Notes under the pieces: generated by a model
The model's database searches: none
Seen by the model: the letters and a program-made list of their open reading frames with translations, nothing else
What the model was told of the DNA's origin: nothing
Program-made: the position numbers and the translations under genes
In this document: one piece after another, positions 1 to 9,263 of the stretch
How positions within the stretch are numbered: the stretch's first letter is position 1
Layout: each line of letters opens with the position of its first letter
Origin: Caballeronia sordidicola
GTDB lineage: Bacteria; Pseudomonadota; Gammaproteobacteria; Burkholderiales; Burkholderiaceae
Length of the DNA: 64,000 nt
Reading direction: 5' to 3'
Assembly: GCF_001544455.2 (NCBI RefSeq)
Contig: NZ_FCOC02000023.1
Coordinates: 1 to 64,000 of the forward strand

Positions 1-51
1 GGCTCTCTCAGTCCCCTCGAATACCGGGAAAGTCTTAGAATTGCGGCATAA
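1..51 (+). pseudogene. IS3-family transposase (OrfB) C-terminal remnant
   Basis: The first 16 codons read GSLSPLEYRESLRIAA followed by a stop. This resembles the usual end of IS3-family OrfB integrases (a conserved LSPxxYR segment near the C-terminus). Only the tail lies in the window, so the element may continue to the left. An IstB fragment begins 20 bases after the stop, so at least one of the two elements is truncated here. The match is short and the family call is moderate. Confidence 0.5.
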
Positions 52-71
52 CCAGTCCAAGATTTTAGCCG

Positions 72-263
72 CACCCCCGTAGCGTCATGGTCACGTCAAA
101 CCGCGTCGTTCAAGACTGGGGCGCCTACCTCGGCGACAACACCATGAGCAGCACGATTCTGGACCGCCTCATGCATCACTGCCATTCACTCGAATTCGAC
201 GGCCGAAGCTATCGCTTGAAAGAAGCTGCGGAAACCCTTGCGCGCAAATCCAAAGCGAGCTAA
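72..263 (+). pseudogene. IS21-family IstB helper ATPase, C-terminal fragment
   Basis: About 63 codons match the end of IstB, the ATPase partner of IS21 transposases. Visible landmarks are RSVMVTSNR, then a Trp, then the ILDRLMHHCH segment and a basic tail. An in-frame stop at 66-68 and the preceding IS3 tail show that the N-terminal two thirds (Walker A and B) are missing. It is a different sequence from the IstB at 36.9-41.1 kb (that copy has [12 protein letters not shown]), so this is a second, older IS21 remnant. Confidence 0.75.
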
Positions 264-467
264 AAAACCATCTTTGTCCTGCTTTTAGGTGGAGGAGTTT
301 GCGCGACCATAAGTGGGGGAATTTGAAGTGACCATCCGGGCGTTAATGGTTTGCTACTCTGGTCTCGCGGGGCTGCCAGTTGTTCAACACGTCTATTAGG
401 ATTTGAGAACCGCCTTTGAGGCATTCTTTAAGGGCTTGTCGTGTAGGCTTGATTTTTCGTGACGGAC

Positions 468-575
468 ATGACTAAAAGTCGCAAGGCCGGGTTCCTCGAT
501 TTGAAGGTACCTCAGCGCGTCTTCGACTTTTCGAGCGACTACAGGCAGAACGTCTTGCTCCCGGCCGAGGGGTAG
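468..575 (+). pseudogene. Possible 3' fragment of a short-chain dehydrogenase
   Basis: A reading frame of 36 codons begins MTKSRKAGF and ends NVLLPAEG-stop. It resembles the C-terminus of SDR-type NAD(P)-dependent oxidoreductases, which often carry a (M/S)xKSRKAGF segment shortly before a final L-I-P. No Rossmann fold precedes it; upstream lies the IS21 remnant. The rest of 264-467 and 576-692 shows no gene I can support. Confidence 0.25.
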
Positions 576-692
576 CGAACGAATGCTGTTCAGGTCAATG
601 GGACATCCGAGTTGCCCTCAGATCCTATGCAAGCAGTTACACGCCGAATGGCTGGTCGATTCTTCAATCGCCGATCGAACCGCACGCCATAG

Positions 693-953
693 GCCCCACA
701 TCGGACATCATCAACGGGATCGGCGCGGGAGGCGGGGGGCGCCCTTGCAGGGTTCCTCGTCGGGTTGCTGTATCGCTCGACGGGAGGGTACATGTCGGGT
801 TTTGTTGTGCTCGGCAGGCTCGTAATCGTCGCCGGAATTGCGTTGCTCAGCTACGGACGCATTCAGCGATCGCCATCGGTTAGCGCGAAGCTTTACGTCT
901 CAGTACGCTCGAAAAGCATGACACGGATCGTCGACGCCGTCTTGGTATCTTGA
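693..953 (+). pseudogene. Major facilitator superfamily transporter, C-terminal fragment
   Basis: Read in frame from 693, the sequence contains a glycine-rich helix (AGGALAGFLVGLLYRSTG) followed by a second hydrophobic helix (VLGRLVIVAGIALLSYG). This is typical of the last two membrane segments of MFS permeases. A stop codon precedes it at 690-692 and there is no start. It ends in an untypical tail. I read it as a decayed 3' end rather than a gene. Confidence 0.4.
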
Positions 954-1103
954 TTTACGGTTCGCGGAGCAATCATGCCCAACGTCCAAGACGTGCTAAT
1001 TTAGGTAGCACTACAGATCAGCCAAGCTAGCATCGTGCTTGCGGATGTCTTCCAATCTTCGAAATCCGTTCCGACACTTCCACCGACTAGGCGATGCACC
1101 GCC

Positions 1104-1718
1104 TCAAAAGGCTTTGTACCGGCTCAACTCCAAGCCTTGGCCGACGGGAACTGAAAAACTGGACATTCCCGGGATTGAGCGAACCGCTTGACAGTATTTA
1201 GCAGCATGTTCGCGGTTGCGAGAGATATTGTCAGCCACGATGATTGCACCTTCATTAAGCTTTGGAACAAAAGCGGAAAGACACGGAACGTACAGATCTT
1301 TCCACAGATCCAGCAGAACGAAGTCGACACGCTCCTCCACGTCAGCAATCATCGCCACTGCGTCGCCGACTCGATAGTCGACATAGCAAGCCAGACCGGC
1401 CTTCGTGACCATGTCTCGTGCAAACACGGATTTGTAGTCGGCAAGTTCCATCGTGAGAACCTTACCGCTACTGGCCCGTGCTGCATCCGCGAGCCATATA
1501 GTTGAATAGCCATAAGATGTCCCGAGTTCGAGGATCGTTGGCTTTTCGAGACTGCGTGCCAGCAGATTGATGAGTTGGCCCGTTTGCGGCCCAACCGCGA
1601 GGAACCGTTCGTCTCGTTGCCCTTCTTTGGGCATTAACCCGCCACTCTCTCGCTTCTTCTGCTCCTCAGCAAGCAAGACATCGTATTCGTAGAGAACGTT
1701 GGATAGTGCGTGATCCAT
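1104..1718 (-). CDS. Class I SAM-dependent methyltransferase (O-methyltransferase-like)
   Basis: A 204-residue soluble protein with a Rossmann-like methyltransferase fold. Motif I is LELGTSYGYST at about residues 63-73, an acidic residue ends strand 2 (MELAD), and FVLLDLWKDLY is motif IV. The order and the NxLxxGAIIVADNIS segment fit the caffeoyl-CoA/catechol O-methyltransferase-like family (COG4122). The substrate is unknown. An upstream TTG at 1787 would add 23 residues. I prefer the ATG at 1718 because a GAGG lies about five bases before it. It stands alone between IS debris and a LysR gene. Confidence 0.8.
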   Translation of the reverse strand: MDHALSNVLYEYDVLLAEEQKKRESGGLMPKEGQRDERFLAVGPQTGQLINLLARSLEKPTILELGTSYGYSTIWLADAARASSGKVLTMELADYKSVFARDMVTKAGLACYVDYRVGDAVAMIADVEERVDFVLLDLWKDLYVPCLSAFVPKLNEGAIIVADNISRNREHAAKYCQAVRSIPGMSSFSVPVGQGLELSRYKAF

Positions 1719-2337
1719 TTGATCCTCAATAGGTGTGTGGTGAGTCGGGCCAAGCGCGAATACGCGTGATGCTGGGCTCAACCTCAAAGACCGGCTTTTG
1801 GATTCGATGTTCCCGATTACTAAACCGTCATTTGTTACGTGCGCTTACATGTGCGCTTGAGGAAAGGAAAAGGCACCTCGCCTTCTTTAAGGTAGGCACA
1901 AAGCGAGGTTTTCAATAGACGCATACTTCTCTCGATCCGTTTGAGTCGACGACGCGGAATTTCGTCGGAACCCGAGACGGAAAACTCGAACGGCACGTCG
2001 ACGCCAATCGGGCGGCATTCGTCGAAAACCGATGGCTTGCAGATTGGCTTCGCGATAAAGCACGCTCGCCGCGCGCGTCTTTGCCAGAGCGTTCACGCGC
2101 TTGCCGTCCGCCGCCGAGCTCGACAATCCCTCGGCGCGTGTTTCGAGTCCAGGCTCCTGAACCCGGCGGGGCCGGTGCATCGCATTACAAACCTAGCGAG
2201 CCATCCGTTCAGGCATTTCAGCGCCGGAGCGTCAAGCAAAGACTTTGCGGGCCCAAGCACATAGGGTTCCCACGAATTCTTATATGCAGAGGCCCATGGA
2301 ATGCTTCATGGGGTAAAGATTCTCGACTTTCTTGTAG
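1719..2337. other. Intergenic region, no supported gene
   Basis: Open frames exist on both strands (for example + strand 1919-2362 with no start at its beginning), but none has recognisable domain content or a ribosome-binding site. It presumably contains the LysR promoter and the methyltransferase promoter. No repeat or IS end was seen. Confidence 0.4.
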
Positions 2338-3279
2338 ATGCGCCGCCGGCTGCCCCCATTGAACTCTCTCCGCGCTTTTGAAGCGCTCGGTCGTCACGGC
2401 AAACTCGCCGATGCGGCCGATGAGTTGTGTGTCACCGTAGGTGCTGTAAGTCGGCACATTGGCATCCTCGAGGAGTTCGTCGGCTTCAAACTGTTCCTGC
2501 GGCATGCACGCGGACTGACATTAACGGATGACGGAGCGGTGTACCTTCGCTCTGTTGGCCATTGCTTCGACCAGTTGGATTGCGCAACAAATCGCTTACT
2601 TGGAATGCCGAAGCGCGACAAACTGTCCGTGCGCGTGTTCACCACATTTGCGTCGGAATGGTTGGTTCCTCGTCTGCCTGAGTTCCTCACCAAGCATCCA
2701 GAGATCGATTTTCGCCTTAGTTCGTCATTAAGCCCGAGTGATATCGATCGGGACGATGTCGATATCGCGATTAGGCGAGGCCCAATTGGCCCAGACATGG
2801 ATGCCATTCCTCTGTATCACGCGGAATATTACCCAGTATGCAGTCCGACTTTAATTCGAGGCGGTACGCTGTTGCGTGCACCCGAAGATATACGTCTATA
2901 TCCCCTTTTGAACACTGTTCAGCAGCAGGGAAACTGGCGGACATGGTTGGACAGCAATGGAGTGGGCAATATCGACTCAGAAAAGCACGTCTGGTTCGAC
3001 AATGCGTCGCTCGCCTTCCAGGCTGCACGTGAGGGTGCCGGCATTGCGCTCGGCCAGCGTCATTACCTCGTGGATGATTTTTTGGAAGGACGGCTGCTCG
3101 CTCCGTTCCATCAAGGAATCCGCAGTCGATTGCCGTTCTATCTGGTATATGCAAAGCGGGATGCCACGAACCCGCACATCACGTCGTTTAAAGATTGGTT
3201 GTTAGTTAAAATTTCCGAAACGGAAAAGCGAAGCATGCTGATCCAAGATCTCCCTACCCGTTACTTCGAAGTACATTGA
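2338..3279 (+). CDS. LysR-family transcriptional regulator, GcvA-like
   Basis: A 313-residue LysR-type regulator. The N-terminal winged helix-turn-helix is clear (PLNSLRAFEALGRHGKLADAADE..., then a Ser-Arg-His-Ile recognition helix, then ...LFLRHARGLTLTDDG), followed by a periplasmic-binding-protein-like effector domain. The LNSLRAFE start and the TxxG segment are typical of the GcvA subgroup. Both strands around 2300 lack a divergent partner; the next gene, on the same strand 475 bases downstream, is MmgE/PrpD. It probably controls the rightward MmgE/PrpD-Bug-porin genes in response to their substrate. That is inference from position. Confidence 0.9.
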   Translation: MRRRLPPLNSLRAFEALGRHGKLADAADELCVTVGAVSRHIGILEEFVGFKLFLRHARGLTLTDDGAVYLRSVGHCFDQLDCATNRLLGMPKRDKLSVRVFTTFASEWLVPRLPEFLTKHPEIDFRLSSSLSPSDIDRDDVDIAIRRGPIGPDMDAIPLYHAEYYPVCSPTLIRGGTLLRAPEDIRLYPLLNTVQQQGNWRTWLDSNGVGNIDSEKHVWFDNASLAFQAAREGAGIALGQRHYLVDDFLEGRLLAPFHQGIRSRLPFYLVYAKRDATNPHITSFKDWLLVKISETEKRSMLIQDLPTRYFEVH

Positions 3280-3753
3280 CGGGTCAGCTCTGTAGACGGC
3301 TGCTCATCGGTGCCTATCTTTCTCGCCTCTCGTCGACGAGGTTCGGCAATTCGCGGGCATTCGCACGACGCTCGCCAGCATTTCTCAAGCGTCCACAGAG
3401 GGTTTAATTTTTTTCAACGGTCGCTTGAGTTTTCTGACATTGCCGCTCAGAAGGTCGAAAGATTAAATTATCGACATTGCGGATTTCCCCGAGCCACTGT
3501 GATCGCGATGCACACGCGACCTAAGCGCGTTTCCTCGAATGGCTGTATGTGCTGGCTCGCAGCCCGGCTTCGGCAGCGAATGCCCGTGGCCTCGACGGGC
3601 AAATCAAACTTCGTCGGGATGACCGCACGGGCCACGGTTTGTGCAGGGAAAGTCAAGGCTTCTTTTCAATGCGCTTGCAAGTGCGCGCAAACGCTTCGGT
3701 TGCATTGAACCATTCGTATCAACTCTCAGAACGTATGGGTTAAGGGTAAAACT
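3280..3753. other. Intergenic region before MmgE/PrpD
   Basis: The 470 bases hold no supported gene. An AT-rich patch at about 3400-3475 is a candidate promoter area. The downstream gene has an AAGGG ribosome-binding site at about 3742-3746. Confidence 0.35.
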
Positions 3754-5148
3754 ATGAACGATACCATTGAAAGCATCATTGACAGTTCACATGCACGCCG
3801 ACTAATTAAACATCTGACTGACCTCCGAGATGTGAGATTGTCCGCTGCGCTAGAGGAAAGCGCTAAACTCGCTCTTCTGGACAGCATCGCATGCGCCATT
3901 TTCGGTTCACAGTTCGATTGGGCGAAGATGACCGCGAGCGTCGCACAAGAAGCAGGCGACGGGCCGGTAACATTGCTGGGTAACGGGCGCAGCGCGTCTC
4001 CCGTTGCGGCGGCTCTGGCAAATGGTACCGCGATTCATTCGTTCGAACTTGATGATGTGATCCTGGGCTCGCTTACTCATGCCGGCGCTGCCGTGATTCC
4101 TGCGGTATTGGCAGCAGCAGAAGTTGCAAAAAGCAGCCCGATGTCGCTGCTTGCTGGAATTGTCGCAGGGTATGAGTTAGATGCGCGCCTTGGCGCCGCT
4201 TTAGGTACGGCTCCGATCGGGCTCGGCTTCCACACCACGAGCGTAGCTGGCCCGCTCGCTGCCGCGTTAGCGGCTTGCGTTGTTTCTGGCGAGTCGGAAG
4301 ACACTGTTGCGTCTGCGCTGGGTATCGCAGCATCAACCTCATCGGGTCTCAAAGCTTTCCAGCAAGGATCGGGAGGCATGGTGAAGCGATTACATGGTGG
4401 TCTGGGCGCAAGTAACGGTGTACTCGCCTGGCAACTGGCGTCACGCGGCTTTTCGGGTCCGCGCCAGGCAATCGATGGGCAATTCGGCGTGATGGCCGTC
4501 TTCGGAGGAAAGTCACGGAACGACGGAGTTCTTTCACGCGGCCTAGACGAGAACTGGGCAATTACCCGTAATTGGATCAAAGCCTTTCCATGTTGTGCAT
4601 TGATTCATACAGCAGCAGAAGCTCTCGAGCAAATCCGTGCTGAATCGCAGCTGACTCCGAACGATATCAACTCTGTTCGAGTAGGCACGAGCAAGCGTTG
4701 TGTCATTCAGAATAATGACATGAACCCGCAAGAGCCAATGACCGCTCAATATAGCATTCCGTTCAACGCAGCGTTGGCCCTAACAGGCGACGCGCGAGAC
4801 CCGAACGCATTCCTACCGCCTCAATTGCACGCACCTGCCGTGCGCGACATGATGAAGCGTATCGAACTATTCGTGGACGACGAAGTCGACGCCGCTTATC
4901 CAGATAGCTTTCCTGCAAAAGTGATTGTGACCGCAAACGACGGCCGCCAATTTGAGCGCTCCGTATGGGATGCACATGGCACCCCGGCAGACCCTTGCTC
5001 GGCAGAGGAGATTCGCGCAAAGTTTCGCAAACTCACGAAGGGGAGCATTTCCGAGGTTGCGATCGAGGAAATCATTTCCGCGATCGACGAACTCGATCAT
5101 GCGAGCTCGTTGGAGCGGCTATTCAATGCGCTGCGGCGTGGTGCATGA
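3754..5148 (+). CDS. MmgE/PrpD family protein
   Basis: A 464-residue member of the MmgE/PrpD superfamily (2-methylcitrate dehydratase, cis-aconitate decarboxylase and related lyases). Landmarks are the early LLDSIACAIFGSQ helix, the GTAIHSFELDD segment with the HxxxxDD active-site region near residue 93-98, a GxHTTSVAGPL stretch, and the ...KAFPCCALIHTAAEAL segment of the second domain. The length is normal. It acts in the cytoplasm on a hydroxy- or unsaturated polycarboxylate that I cannot name. It is followed by a Bug receptor and a porin, so uptake and first conversion seem coupled. It is the first of four MmgE/PrpD proteins in this window. Confidence 0.9.
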   Translation: MNDTIESIIDSSHARRLIKHLTDLRDVRLSAALEESAKLALLDSIACAIFGSQFDWAKMTASVAQEAGDGPVTLLGNGRSASPVAAALANGTAIHSFELDDVILGSLTHAGAAVIPAVLAAAEVAKSSPMSLLAGIVAGYELDARLGAALGTAPIGLGFHTTSVAGPLAAALAACVVSGESEDTVASALGIAASTSSGLKAFQQGSGGMVKRLHGGLGASNGVLAWQLASRGFSGPRQAIDGQFGVMAVFGGKSRNDGVLSRGLDENWAITRNWIKAFPCCALIHTAAEALEQIRAESQLTPNDINSVRVGTSKRCVIQNNDMNPQEPMTAQYSIPFNAALALTGDARDPNAFLPPQLHAPAVRDMMKRIELFVDDEVDAAYPDSFPAKVIVTANDGRQFERSVWDAHGTPADPCSAEEIRAKFRKLTKGSISEVAIEEIISAIDELDHASSLERLFNALRRGA

Positions 5149-5343
5149 TTAATTTTGCGTAGGCGAAACGGGCATAGAGTTTCACATCCATTCGTTAATT
5201 CGCAGATAAATCTGCGTTCGGGCAAGGGCGTTTTCCTGTCTGGATTAGAAGTTTTGCTTCACAGACGGCCCCATCTGAAACGATGAATTATTGCCACGGC
5301 GTCGGTTTCAAACTGACATCGACAACCCCAAGTCAGGAATGGT

Positions 5344-6336
5344 ATGAGCAAGCTTCGCGACCTCCTTAAGATAATCGTGCTCAATAGCGCGGCAGTTTTG
5401 TGTACGGTCACTGGGCCTACAGTGCAGGCCGCATATCCTGACCGGCCTATCAGAGTCATCGTCGCGTTTCCCGCTGGGGGTAACGTCGATCTGACTACTC
5501 GAGCTGTTTTAGCAAGAATGTCTCACGAGCTCGGGCAGCCGTTAGTGGTTGTGAACATGCCCGGCGCAGCTGGTTCGATAGGAGCAGGGAGCGTGCTGCG
5601 GACTCGGGCGGATGGTTATACTTTGCTGTCAACAACCGTCCTTCCACTTGTAGTCAACCCCGTAATCATCCCAGACATCAAGATTCGCCAGAACGATTTC
5701 CTAACAATTGGCCTGCTCGCTTCGGTGCCATGTTTGCTGGAAGTCAAAGCCGACAATAAGTATGGGATAAGAAACTTCGCCGACTTTCTCGCGCATGCTC
5801 GCGCACATCCTGATGATCTTTCTGTCGGGCATGGCGGCAACGGCACGATGAATCAAATTGTCGAGCTTGAAATTCAACGCGATTTCGGTATCCAGATCAA
5901 TCCAATCCCCTATAAAGGCTCTGCTCTGGTGCTTAGCGACCTACTCGGCGGCCAGATTGATGCCATGATCGATCAACTAACGACCTCGCAACCGCAAATT
6001 CAGCAGGGCACTCTTGTCGCGTTAGCGATCACTTCTGCCAAGCGCGTCCCAAGTCTGCCCAACGTGCCGACTTTTGCCGAACTGGGGAAGCCCGACTTCG
6101 AAATGGCTTCGTATTCCGCTTTGATGGCGCCTAAGGGAACGCCCACAAACGTTCTGGAGAAGTTGAATTCAGCTTTGAACAAGGCTATTGCGGATCCCAC
6201 GGTACAGAAGCAGCTTGCCAGTGTGGGCGCATCGGTAGCGCCCGGGAATTTGAAAGAGGCGAGCGATATCGTCGCACGTGAACAAAAGAAGCTTGACCCC
6301 TTGCTGACTTCGGGAATGTTGACACCCGGATCATAA
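5344..6336 (+). CDS. Bug/TctC-family solute-binding protein (tripartite tricarboxylate transporter)
   Basis: A 330-residue periplasmic receptor with a Sec signal peptide (hydrophobic stretch about residues 8-22, cleavage near VQA-AYP). The diagnostic Bug start YPDRPIRVIVAFPAGGNVD follows, then MPGAAGSIG and ADGYTLL, which form the carboxylate-binding loops. The family captures small carboxylates (tricarboxylates, dicarboxylates, aromatic acids) for TctA/TctB-type permeases. The only TctA/TctB pair in the window is at 20.9-22.9 kb. It lies 195 bases after MmgE/PrpD and may be co-transcribed with it. Confidence 0.93.
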   Translation: MSKLRDLLKIIVLNSAAVLCTVTGPTVQAAYPDRPIRVIVAFPAGGNVDLTTRAVLARMSHELGQPLVVVNMPGAAGSIGAGSVLRTRADGYTLLSTTVLPLVVNPVIIPDIKIRQNDFLTIGLLASVPCLLEVKADNKYGIRNFADFLAHARAHPDDLSVGHGGNGTMNQIVELEIQRDFGIQINPIPYKGSALVLSDLLGGQIDAMIDQLTTSQPQIQQGTLVALAITSAKRVPSLPNVPTFAELGKPDFEMASYSALMAPKGTPTNVLEKLNSALNKAIADPTVQKQLASVGASVAPGNLKEASDIVAREQKKLDPLLTSGMLTPGS

Positions 6337-6828
6337 ATCGACTTTGATTCTCATTCGCTGTTGAACGTAGCGCGAACACTTTACGGTAAGTTTATCTATT
6401 TCGTTGCTTTAAAAATACGGCGGCGTTGCCGGACACGCTCGCACACACCCAGTCTTAAGCAACAAGACACGTCTGAATTGCATCTTCTTTATCCGTCGAT
6501 TCTGCTGGTCAGAAAGCGACATTCCGCATGTCGTAGTCACGTGCAAGTGTATCGCCTGCCTCTACACGATCATCGAATTGTAAGCGTCATCTCTTGTTAA
6601 AAAGATGACTATGTCGATATTTGCCAATGGTATTAGATCCGGAGAAAGTTTTCCGCGTAGGAACTGTCAGCGAGCAAAAAAATGTGACTCTAAGACCCTA
6701 CACAGCAGGCCAGCAAACGCGTTTTTTTAGGGAAATTAGCGAGCCTCTTTTGCCTCACATGCGCCGAGCATAAGAGAACATTTTCATTAAACGCACTTTA
6801 TATTTATATCAATCAATGAGGGGAGACG
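6337..6828. other. Porin upstream region
   Basis: No gene was seen. A short stem (GTCATCT at 6586-6592 pairing with AGATGAC at 6603-6609) lies about 220 bases before the porin and could be an attenuating or processing hairpin. The last 50 bases are AT-rich, and a GAGGGGAG ribosome-binding site immediately precedes the porin ATG. Confidence 0.3.
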
Positions 6829-8007
6829 ATGCAAAAGAAAATAATTGCACTTGCGGTTTTAGGTGCATCAATAGGAGTTGCACACGCTCAAAGCAGTGTG
6901 ACGCTCTATGGTCTGTTCGACCTCGGTGTAAATTACACCAGTAATTCCGGTGGAAAACCCCAGTTTAATATGTCGAGTGGAGAGCAACAGGGGAGTCGTT
7001 TCGGATTGAAAGGCTTAGAGGACCTTGGAGGCGGTCTGAAAGCAATATTTTTGCTCGAGAACGGATTCACAGCCAACAATGGAGCATTCGGGCAAGGTGG
7101 AGCGCTTTGGGGTCGACAGGCGTTTGTAGGATTATCAAATAATCGATATGGCACGGTAACCCTAGGGCGCCAATATGATTCCGTTGCTGAGTATGTTGCG
7201 CCTTTCGCGGCACCGGACCAGTGGGCGGGAGGTGTTTTCGCCCATGCAGGCGATTTGGATAACGAAAATAATAATGCTCGCACAAATAACGCTATCAAAT
7301 ACACAAGTCCGGAGTTAAACGGACTGGCATTTGGGGGAATGTACAGTTTTGGTGGAGTAGCAGGAAGTGTTTCCCGTAATCAGATCTTCTCCGGAGGGCT
7401 GCATTATGTAAGCGGATCATTTCGATTTGCCGCCGCTTATTTGAATATCCGTGACCCCAATATTTCCTATTTTGGCAGTAACCCAAATGGGATCAGCACT
7501 GGCGTCGTTACAAACATGGCAGATCCGATCTTCTCGGGCTATGCATCGGCCAGTACTCAGCAGACGTTTTCCACTGCGCTCGCATACGTGTATCGTGCCA
7601 CTACGTTTGGACTAGTCTACAGTCGAATCAAGTTTTCCGGATTGGGAAATCCGACGGCCGGACCTATCAAACTTGCAAGCGGTAAAAACGCGACACCCGG
7701 GACGAGTGGAACTTTCAACAACATCGAAAGCAGTCTGATGTATCAATTCACCCCCGCATTTTTTGGAAATGCCGCATACGACTATACGAATGAAAGCGGC
7801 ATTGGCAGGTCACATTATCATACGGCGGCTGTCGGCTTGGACTACTTTTTATCAAAACGAACTGACATTTACTTCCTTGCGGTTTATCAGCGCGCGGTGG
7901 GAACCAATTCGCAGGGTGTCGCTGCTGTTGCTGCGCTCAACAGTTTGACGGCATCGAGCAGTGACAAACAGACCTATATTCGAATTTCTTTGCGTCACAA
8001 GTTCTAA
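6829..8007 (+). CDS. Gram-negative porin, Burkholderia OmpC-like
   Basis: A 392-residue outer-membrane trimeric porin. It has a signal peptide (MQKKIIALAVLGASIGVAHA, cleavage after residue 20), the standard first strand SSVTLYGLFDLGVNY, the SRFGLKGLEDLGGGL turn, the GRQAFVGLSN segment and a C-terminal RISLRHKF ending in Phe, as needed for BAM recognition. It provides passive entry of small hydrophilic solutes. Its place directly after a Bug receptor suggests a substrate-specific porin for the same carboxylate. It has its own strong ribosome-binding site and a 490-base leader, so it may be separately transcribed. Confidence 0.95.
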   Translation: MQKKIIALAVLGASIGVAHAQSSVTLYGLFDLGVNYTSNSGGKPQFNMSSGEQQGSRFGLKGLEDLGGGLKAIFLLENGFTANNGAFGQGGALWGRQAFVGLSNNRYGTVTLGRQYDSVAEYVAPFAAPDQWAGGVFAHAGDLDNENNNARTNNAIKYTSPELNGLAFGGMYSFGGVAGSVSRNQIFSGGLHYVSGSFRFAAAYLNIRDPNISYFGSNPNGISTGVVTNMADPIFSGYASASTQQTFSTALAYVYRATTFGLVYSRIKFSGLGNPTAGPIKLASGKNATPGTSGTFNNIESSLMYQFTPAFFGNAAYDYTNESGIGRSHYHTAAVGLDYFLSKRTDIYFLAVYQRAVGTNSQGVAAVAALNSLTASSSDKQTYIRISLRHKF

Positions 8008-8120
8008 TGGTGAATAGTCAGACGGCGGATTAGTGGGAGCCACCGCCCGAGATGCCCACGACCTCTTTGCTTTACAACGAAAGGAGAGATTTGCACGTCC
8101 ACACATATATCAGGAAAATA

Positions 8121-8158
8121 GCCCACGATACTGTTTGTATACCTAAGGTTTCGTGGGC
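8121..8158. terminator. Stem-loop between convergent porin and Bug genes
   Basis: GCCCACGA (8121-8128) pairs perfectly with TCGTGGGC (8151-8158) around a 22-base loop. It lies between the convergent ends of the porin and the leftward Bug gene. There is no clear T tract on either side, so termination is plausible but weakly supported. Confidence 0.35.
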
Positions 8159-8196
8159 ACGCGGCGCTCCGTCCGACTCTTTAAAAAACATCCGGT

Positions 8197-9165
8197 CTAG
8201 TCCTCCGACCGCAATTGAGGGTTTTTAAGAACAAGTTGTTGCCAGCGCGCCATATCCGATCTGATTAGCGAAGAGAACTGTTCAGGAGTGCCTCCCCGCG
8301 GTTCAAGACCAATCTTGGCTAGCTTGGTGCGAACGTCCGGCTGCCGAAGTGCGTCGTTTATCTGCTTGTTAAGCAGGGCGACGATCGCGGGTGGGGTTTT
8401 CGCCGGTACAAGCACTCCATACCACGTACCAGTGTCCCAATCAGGGAAGCCCGACTCGGCCATGGTAGGAACGTCGGGAAATTGACGAGCGCGGCTCTTG
8501 CCAGTCGCGGCGATCGCCCGGAGCTTGCCGGCTTTGACCAGAGGTGCGACGCCCACCACGCCCAAGAACAACATGTTGGTCTGATTGCCCATCAGACCGG
8601 TCACAGCAGGAATACCTCCGCGGTAGGGGACATCGAGCATGTCAATGCCAGCATATGTTTTTAGTTGCGTCGGCTCCAGTTCGGACAGTGTCCCAGACCC
8701 AGAGGTACTAAAGGCCAAATCACCAGGCTTCTTCTTGGCCTCGGCGATGACGTCTGCCACGGAATGTAGATTGGACTGCGCGTTAACGACGAGCAGATCG
8801 GGCGTGTAAGCGTACTGAGCGACCGCCGTAAAGTCTGTGTTTGGATCGAACGGTAGCATCTTGCGCACGGCAGGGTTGACGGCGAAACTACTCGTAACCA
8901 TCAGAATGGTGTAGCCGTCCGGCTTCGAATGTGCAAGCAATTCAGTCGCGAGAATGGTCCCAGCGCCGTCGTGATTTTCTGCGACAACGGGCTTACCCAA
9001 GGTTTCCGACAAGCGCGCCGCGATAATGCGGCTCCCCAAATCAACACCACCACCGGGTGAAGCAGGTATAAACATGCGGATTTGACGAGTCGGATAGTCT
9101 TGCGCGTTGGCAAAGTTCGCTACGACGCAACTTAGCAATAGAAGGGAAAAGCGGAAGATTTTCAT
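8197..9165 (-). CDS. Bug/TctC-family solute-binding protein, second copy
   Basis: A 322-residue periplasmic receptor. I chose the ATG at 9165 because GGAGA precedes it and a proper signal peptide follows (MKIFRFSLLLLSCVVANFANA, cleavage before QDYPTRQ). Upstream in-frame codons to 9252 lie within a terminator region and are unlikely to be coding. The mature start YPTRQIRMFIPASPGGGVD and the ENHDGAGTI and PDGYTILM loops define the Bug family. It is distinct from the 5.3 kb receptor, so the island carries two receptors for one TctAB permease. It is separated from the upstream MmgE/PrpD by a Rho-independent terminator, so it probably has its own promoter or is expressed by read-through. Confidence 0.93.
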   Translation of the reverse strand: MKIFRFSLLLLSCVVANFANAQDYPTRQIRMFIPASPGGGVDLGSRIIAARLSETLGKPVVAENHDGAGTILATELLAHSKPDGYTILMVTSSFAVNPAVRKMLPFDPNTDFTAVAQYAYTPDLLVVNAQSNLHSVADVIAEAKKKPGDLAFSTSGSGTLSELEPTQLKTYAGIDMLDVPYRGGIPAVTGLMGNQTNMLFLGVVGVAPLVKAGKLRAIAATGKSRARQFPDVPTMAESGFPDWDTGTWYGVLVPAKTPPAIVALLNKQINDALRQPDVRTKLAKIGLEPRGGTPEQFSSLIRSDMARWQQLVLKNPQLRSED

Positions 9166-9193
9166 TTCGTCTCCGGGCATTCTTATCAGCAAC

Positions 9194-9238
9194 AAAAAAA
9201 TGGCCGCCGAACGTCTCGAAGCAACGCTTGGCGGCCAT
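9194..9238 (-). terminator. Rho-independent terminator after MmgE/PrpD
   Basis: On the minus strand ATGGCCGCC (9238-9230) pairs with GGCGGCCAT (9208-9200) and is followed directly by seven T residues (9200-9194). It sits 26 bases after the stop of the MmgE/PrpD gene at 9264. This is a textbook intrinsic terminator separating that gene from the Bug receptor downstream. Confidence 0.85.
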
Positions 9239-9263
9239 CTTGGCAAGCTCACCGATTATTATT

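Noticed and set aside
1941-2362. Plus-strand frames of 93-107 codons before the LysR gene
   Set aside because: They overlap each other, have no ribosome-binding site and no recognisable domain.
8197-9252. Longer N-terminus for the second Bug receptor
   Set aside because: The added residues derive from the terminator hairpin; a signal peptide and GGAGA support ATG at 9165.
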